Origin: JBOGWA01 sp050693155
Lineage (GTDB): Bacteria > Actinomycetota > UBA4738 > CALAEC01
Direction of reading: 5' to 3'
Assembly: GCA_050693155.1 (NCBI GenBank)
Contig: JBOGWA010000099.1
Location: forward strand, 1 to 54,969
DNA: 54,969 nt
A program made the translations under genes and the position numbers. Below, piece after piece: positions 51,524 to 54,969 of the stretch (its first letter is position 1; each line of letters opens with the position of its first letter). The notes under the pieces are model-generated. The model was not told the DNA's origin. It saw only the letters and a program-made list of their open reading frames with translations, and did no database searches.

Positions 51524-53347
51524 TCACCGAACGTCGCTCAGGAGTCTCTTGATGTTTTCATCGTTTGGCCAGTACGCCAGACACTGCTCCCAGCAATGGG
51601 CCGCTTCCAGACACTTCTCTGTGATCGCGTGGCTGTCGGGATTCAGAAGGTAGTAGATCAGTGATCCGAGCATGCTCCAGGCGTTTCCCCATTTCTCTTC
51701 GGGGATCGGCAGCTCAGGCATGGCCGCGACGAACTCGCGATGCCAGCGAATGGCCCCCTCCCTCTGGACCGCGTCGCGGAGGATGTCATTCATCAGCGCC
51801 GACACGCGCCGGATCTGCTCGTATGGCTGTTCCCGGTCAACATCGATCCAGGACTCGCCCGCCTCTGCCTGCTCGATGGTCGCGATAGCTTTCGAAACGG
51901 CCTGATAGACCTCGGCCACGTTGCTCTGCAGATGTGGTCGGAGGTAATCAAGCGCTCGCGAGTCGCCGAGTCGGCCGAGCGCCGTGGCCGCAGCCGCTAC
52001 CCGCTGGAAGTGACCGGTTTGCAGCTCCTCGCAGAGCGCCTGGAACGCACGCTCCCCGCCGATGAGACTCAAGGCGTGGTGCGCGTCGCTGGTGCGAGAG
52101 AGTGCCCGGATCAACGGCTCGACAGCGACGTCACCAAGAGCCGCCGCCTGCTTCGCTTCCTCGAATGCGTGTGCATGGAAGCGCGTGTTCAACCCCGTCT
52201 CGATGTCAGGCTCCATCTGAGAGATCACGGCTTCGACGGACGGCCCCTCTTGCTCCGCCGCCGTCGGAGTTGGGGATTCGGCCGAGCCGAGGACATATGG
52301 CTCGGCATGAGTATGCCGCGAAGGCAGCGGCTGTTGGGCAGCAGGTTCCGTCCCGTATTGGACGTCGATGGTGAACGTGATGTTGATCCCGCCCCGAATA
52401 GGGTCCGTCCGAGCCTCGTGCGAGATGTTTGTTCCTACCGGGACCGCCAGGATGGCGCTGATGAACGGTGGGGTCGCCGGATCGTCCGGGTCAAGGGCCT
52501 TGACGAAGGCCTCGGCTCCAGCCGTGAACAGACGCCGCCCGGCCTCCTCATCCGCAACCCATGCCGTGGCGCTTACCTGCTTCGGCTCGGAGGCCTTCGA
52601 GGCGATGCGACGAAGCGCACTCTCGATTCCCAACCGGACGAACTGGTCACCTTCCTCTTGGAGACGAGCCTTCAGTTGATCCACCGCGGCTGAGCCAAAA
52701 GCCCCGACCGCATCTGTTTCGGTCGCGAGGGGGTCGCTCACCACCATGTCCAGCAGCTCCGGCGTTCCTGCGTAGCCTTTCTTGGCGGCCTCGTGAAGGC
52801 GGCCGATGAAGACACCCACCACAGGTTCGATGCCTCTCGGGTCCCCGATCTTGCTCAACGCTTGCGCCGCCACGGCCCCGGCGTCTAGGAACGCGATCAG
52901 ACCTTCGACGGCGCGTGGGTCCCCAATCTCCCCAAGGACGAAGGCAACTGCTTCGCGGAGGAGCGAGTCCTCGCCCGTGTTGCTCAGAACCGAGAGGAGT
53001 TCGTCGAGGGCACGAGGATCCTTGAATACACGAGGATCCTTGAACAAGGCGAGGGCTATCACAGCCCCCCTTCGTGCCTCTTGGTTCCCGGTCTTGAGAA
53101 TGTCGAGGAGGCCGCCGACGGTGGCGAGCGCCCGGACGACCTCCCTGGCGAGCGTTCGCGTCCCCAGCTCCAACGTGGAGCTTGGACTGAGAAACCCGAC
53201 GAGCAGAGGAACGACCCGCGGATCCCCGATCTCTACGAGGGCTCGCGCCGCTTCGTCGCGGATATCGGGTCTCTCCAAGGCCTTGATGAGACCCTCCACG
53301 TCTTTCGCGGCTCGGAACTTCTTTACGTTCGGACCGAAGAGCGGCAT
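51524..53347 (-). CDS. HEAT-repeat protein of unknown function
   Basis: A 607-residue soluble protein. HEAT/PBS-lyase-type repeats occupy about 10-270 (IRDEAARALVEIGDPRVVPLL and several relatives) and again at about 400-500 (RVAAAATALGRLGDSRALDYL). Between them is a beta-rich insert (about 290-340) and a Pro/Ser/Glu-rich linker. The C-terminal 120 residues look helical, TPR-like. No enzyme motif. An 18-bp tandem duplication gives FKDPRVFKDPRA near residue 110. It ends a two-gene run with the TPR/membrane protein 22 bp upstream, so they probably act together. Stop is TGA. Confidence 0.75.
   Translation of the reverse strand: MPLFGPNVKKFRAAKDVEGLIKALERPDIRDEAARALVEIGDPRVVPLLVGFLSPSSTLELGTRTLAREVVRALATVGGLLDILKTGNQEARRGAVIALALFKDPRVFKDPRALDELLSVLSNTGEDSLLREAVAFVLGEIGDPRAVEGLIAFLDAGAVAAQALSKIGDPRGIEPVVGVFIGRLHEAAKKGYAGTPELLDMVVSDPLATETDAVGAFGSAAVDQLKARLQEEGDQFVRLGIESALRRIASKASEPKQVSATAWVADEEAGRRLFTAGAEAFVKALDPDDPATPPFISAILAVPVGTNISHEARTDPIRGGINITFTIDVQYGTEPAAQQPLPSRHTHAEPYVLGSAESPTPTAAEQEGPSVEAVISQMEPDIETGLNTRFHAHAFEEAKQAAALGDVAVEPLIRALSRTSDAHHALSLIGGERAFQALCEELQTGHFQRVAAAATALGRLGDSRALDYLRPHLQSNVAEVYQAVSKAIATIEQAEAGESWIDVDREQPYEQIRRVSALMNDILRDAVQREGAIRWHREFVAAMPELPIPEEKWGNAWSMLGSLIYYLLNPDSHAITEKCLEAAHCWEQCLAYWPNDENIKRLLSDVR
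53011..53046. repeat. 18-bp tandem duplication in the HEAT gene
   Basis: Two 18-bp copies (53011-53028 and 53029-53046) differ at one base and encode FKDPR(V/A) twice. It looks like a recent in-frame slippage duplication that extends one inter-helix loop. Confidence 0.9.
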
Positions 53348-53369
53348 GCGAGCCTCCTAGGACGCCCGA

Positions 53370-54950
53370 TCATGTCTGCGGCACGCAGCTCTCGACCGTC
53401 TGGCGAAGATCGGCGGTCGGCGGGGGAAAGTAGGCGATGACGACGTTTCCGAGAACATCGGTCCGTCCGGAACCAACCGGCAACTGGGCGAACGCGAGGG
53501 CGTGTGCTTCGTCCGCGGCTTGGGCCGTGGGCAAGATGGCAAGAAGGACGACGGTCGCTTCGGGGGTAACGAAGGTCAGGGCCTCCGCATTCGGGACACC
53601 GCCAGGGGTTCGCTCTACGGCAAACCCCTCCTCCGTCAAGCAGGACGAGATCTCCGCCGCGCTTGGTGGACCCGAGGCGGTGACCCCCGAGTCGTCACCT
53701 CCGAAGACGGTCAGCGCTAGAGCAATACCCCCACCGATGAGCGAGATCCCGACGATGCCGAGGATCAGCGCCCACCTCGGGATAAGAGGTCCCCGTGCAG
53801 TCGGTACAGCCACGGGCTGGGGCATGGCGAACGGAGTCGGCTGCGGCTGCGCCACCGGCTGAACGGGGGAGACCGACGAGGGTGGGGCAAGCGACTGCGG
53901 TGCAACGGTCGGCGATGACTCGAAATATCGCTCGCGCAGAAGCGCCAGCACCTCGAGGATCTCCGATGTGCCCTGGCTCGCGGCCAGCGCCTTCAGCTCG
54001 GCTGCCGTCGTTGGCTCAAGCCGAATCTGCCCCGCCCGGATCGCATCGACATGTCTGGCCAAGGCAGCGGCGAGATCCCCGAGGTCCATCCCTTCGGCCA
54101 CGTAGTGGAGGTAGAGATATGAGCCAACGTCGCCCCCGCGGTTCGGGAGCGTCTCTTGGCAGTGGATGCCTTGAGCCCACCAATACACGGCCTCGGCCAG
54201 GTTCCCGGATCGCCACTCGACCTCACCGAGCTTCTCGCAGAATCCGTACTTACTCTTGGATCGCTCGATTCCCCGGCGGAGCACCTCGCGAGCACGGTCG
54301 AGGTGTCCCATGGCAAGAAGCGCCTGGCCCGACCACAGATACCCGAGATCAAAGTCCGGGAAGCGATCGATGACCCCTTGAGCCTCCGTCACGCGCGACT
54401 CGCGCTCCATCTGCCTCATTCGATCGAGTACGGCGGAGAACTCCGGGTCGCGCCAACTCCTCGGCTCCTCCACTTCCTGGAACGCGGGCGTGAGGCATCG
54501 AGTGACGTAGTCCTGGCTGGGAGCGGCAGCCGGTCCCGTTTGCGCCGGAGTCGCGACCTCGATTGGCGCCGGGGCCTGAGCGGACTCGTGCCAGAACACC
54601 AGCGTTGCCGTGTGGGTCCCGTCCGGGCCCGTCGCTTCGAAGGACTGCGTGGGGGTCCCGTAGTCGGGTATCGCACCCGCGTTCTTGTGCCCCACGTAGA
54701 GGCCTTCGATCGTCTCGAGGGTCGGGCGGTCGAGCCTTCCAACTAGCTGCCAGCCACGAATCTGGGGAACCGTCCCATAGTGCTCCTGCACGACCCTGGC
54801 GACATACGTATCGGGGTCACCGGCGGGCGGCGTGCTTCCCTCCCGGAAGAGAACAACGCTCACGACCGTGGGCACGCCACCGGCGGGTACCTTCGGCGCG
54901 GGCCGCTCGTAGACGAGCACCGGGTCGTGAACGTAGGGGCTCTGGAACAT
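53370..54950 (-). CDS. TPR and transmembrane protein of unknown function
   Basis: A 526-residue protein. The N-terminal 125 residues form a small alpha/beta region; a TPR-like helical array follows at about 165-350 (LWSGQALLAMGHLDRAREVL). Next come a Pro/Gln-rich linker (350-390), one transmembrane helix (about 393-416) and an exterior domain of about 110 residues with two cysteines (ISSCLTEEG and VESCVPQT). By the positive-inside rule the TPR part is cytoplasmic. The ATG has AGGAA at good spacing. A signalling or scaffold role is suggested by shape only. Stop is TGA. Confidence 0.72.
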   Translation of the reverse strand: MFQSPYVHDPVLVYERPAPKVPAGGVPTVVSVVLFREGSTPPAGDPDTYVARVVQEHYGTVPQIRGWQLVGRLDRPTLETIEGLYVGHKNAGAIPDYGTPTQSFEATGPDGTHTATLVFWHESAQAPAPIEVATPAQTGPAAAPSQDYVTRCLTPAFQEVEEPRSWRDPEFSAVLDRMRQMERESRVTEAQGVIDRFPDFDLGYLWSGQALLAMGHLDRAREVLRRGIERSKSKYGFCEKLGEVEWRSGNLAEAVYWWAQGIHCQETLPNRGGDVGSYLYLHYVAEGMDLGDLAAALARHVDAIRAGQIRLEPTTAAELKALAASQGTSEILEVLALLRERYFESSPTVAPQSLAPPSSVSPVQPVAQPQPTPFAMPQPVAVPTARGPLIPRWALILGIVGISLIGGGIALALTVFGGDDSGVTASGPPSAAEISSCLTEEGFAVERTPGGVPNAEALTFVTPEATVVLLAILPTAQAADEAHALAFAQLPVGSGRTDVLGNVVIAYFPPPTADLRQTVESCVPQT

Positions 54951-54969
54951 GGCTTGTTCCTGCGGATCG

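Noticed and set aside
54944..54960. GGAACA-N5-TGTTCC inverted repeat at the right edge
   Set aside because: It overlaps the start codon of the TPR gene, is short, and the upstream context is cut by the window end.

Overview
The window is a 55-kb stretch of high-GC chromosome, densely coded on both strands. Gene content points to an uncultured member of the Actinomycetota. Supporting clues are the galU-moeA / 5-FCL-fmdB neighbourhood, a DUF3263 gene next to a LytR_C gene, glucosyl-3-phosphoglycerate synthase, CarD, many GTG starts and several apparent leaderless promoters. One block (clpC-radA-carD-yacL-ispD-ispF-rlmB-sigH) instead resembles Firmicutes and ends in a Spo0H-type sigma factor, so a deep-branching actinobacterial lineage is plausible. 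I see no insertion sequence, phage, CRISPR array or toxin-antitoxin pair.

Layout. 0-6.7 kb: a divergent MoeA, GalU, a GAF-GGDEF protein, 5-formyltetrahydrofolate cyclo-ligase, an FmdB zinc ribbon overlapping an MTA phosphorylase that seems to start at CTG, a SAF protein and UppP. 6.7-15 kb: cell-envelope genes, with two unassigned polytopic membrane proteins, a GT-C mannosyltransferase-like protein, a TPR lipoprotein and a secreted collagen-like protein, plus tRNA-Arg(CCU). 15-18.3 kb: two universal stress proteins and a copper module (perfect palindromic operator, CsoR, CopB-type ATPase). 18.3-25 kb: YjbQ, an M28 lipoprotein peptidase, an NlpC/P60 protein, a receiver and a NIL protein, groEL under a CIRCE element, and a secreted beta-helix protein. 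25-28 kb: a small redox module (DUF5679, an Rrf2 regulator with a 25-bp palindrome, DUF4395, membrane thioredoxin), then threonine synthase. 28-34 kb: two compatible-solute routes, glucosylglycerate (gpgS-gpgP) and trehalose (otsA, otsB convergent). 34-40 kb: a lipoprotein, LytR_C, DUF3263, tandem glutamate-dehydrogenase-family genes, DUF4389, a bacterial lysyl oxidase and tRNA-Thr(UGU). 40-51 kb: the conserved sigH-to-clpC block, interrupted by a secreted copper-radical oxidase between radA and clpC. 51-55 kb: YtxH, a HEAT-repeat protein and a TPR/transmembrane protein of unknown function.

Main surprises. TAG ends 29 of the 55 genes I call, against 17 TGA and 9 TAA. Five convergent gene pairs share a palindromic stop (CTAG four times, TTACGTAA once). 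MTA phosphorylase has no ATG, GTG or TTG in a usable place and looks CTG-initiated. MoeA lacks the usual motifs of its central domain. Two secreted copper oxidases that build their own cofactors (lysyl oxidase and a galactose-oxidase-like protein) both keep their key residues. No large, wholly new system is evident. The best candidates for new biology are the amber-stop bias with shared stops, and the Rrf2 redox module with its palindrome.
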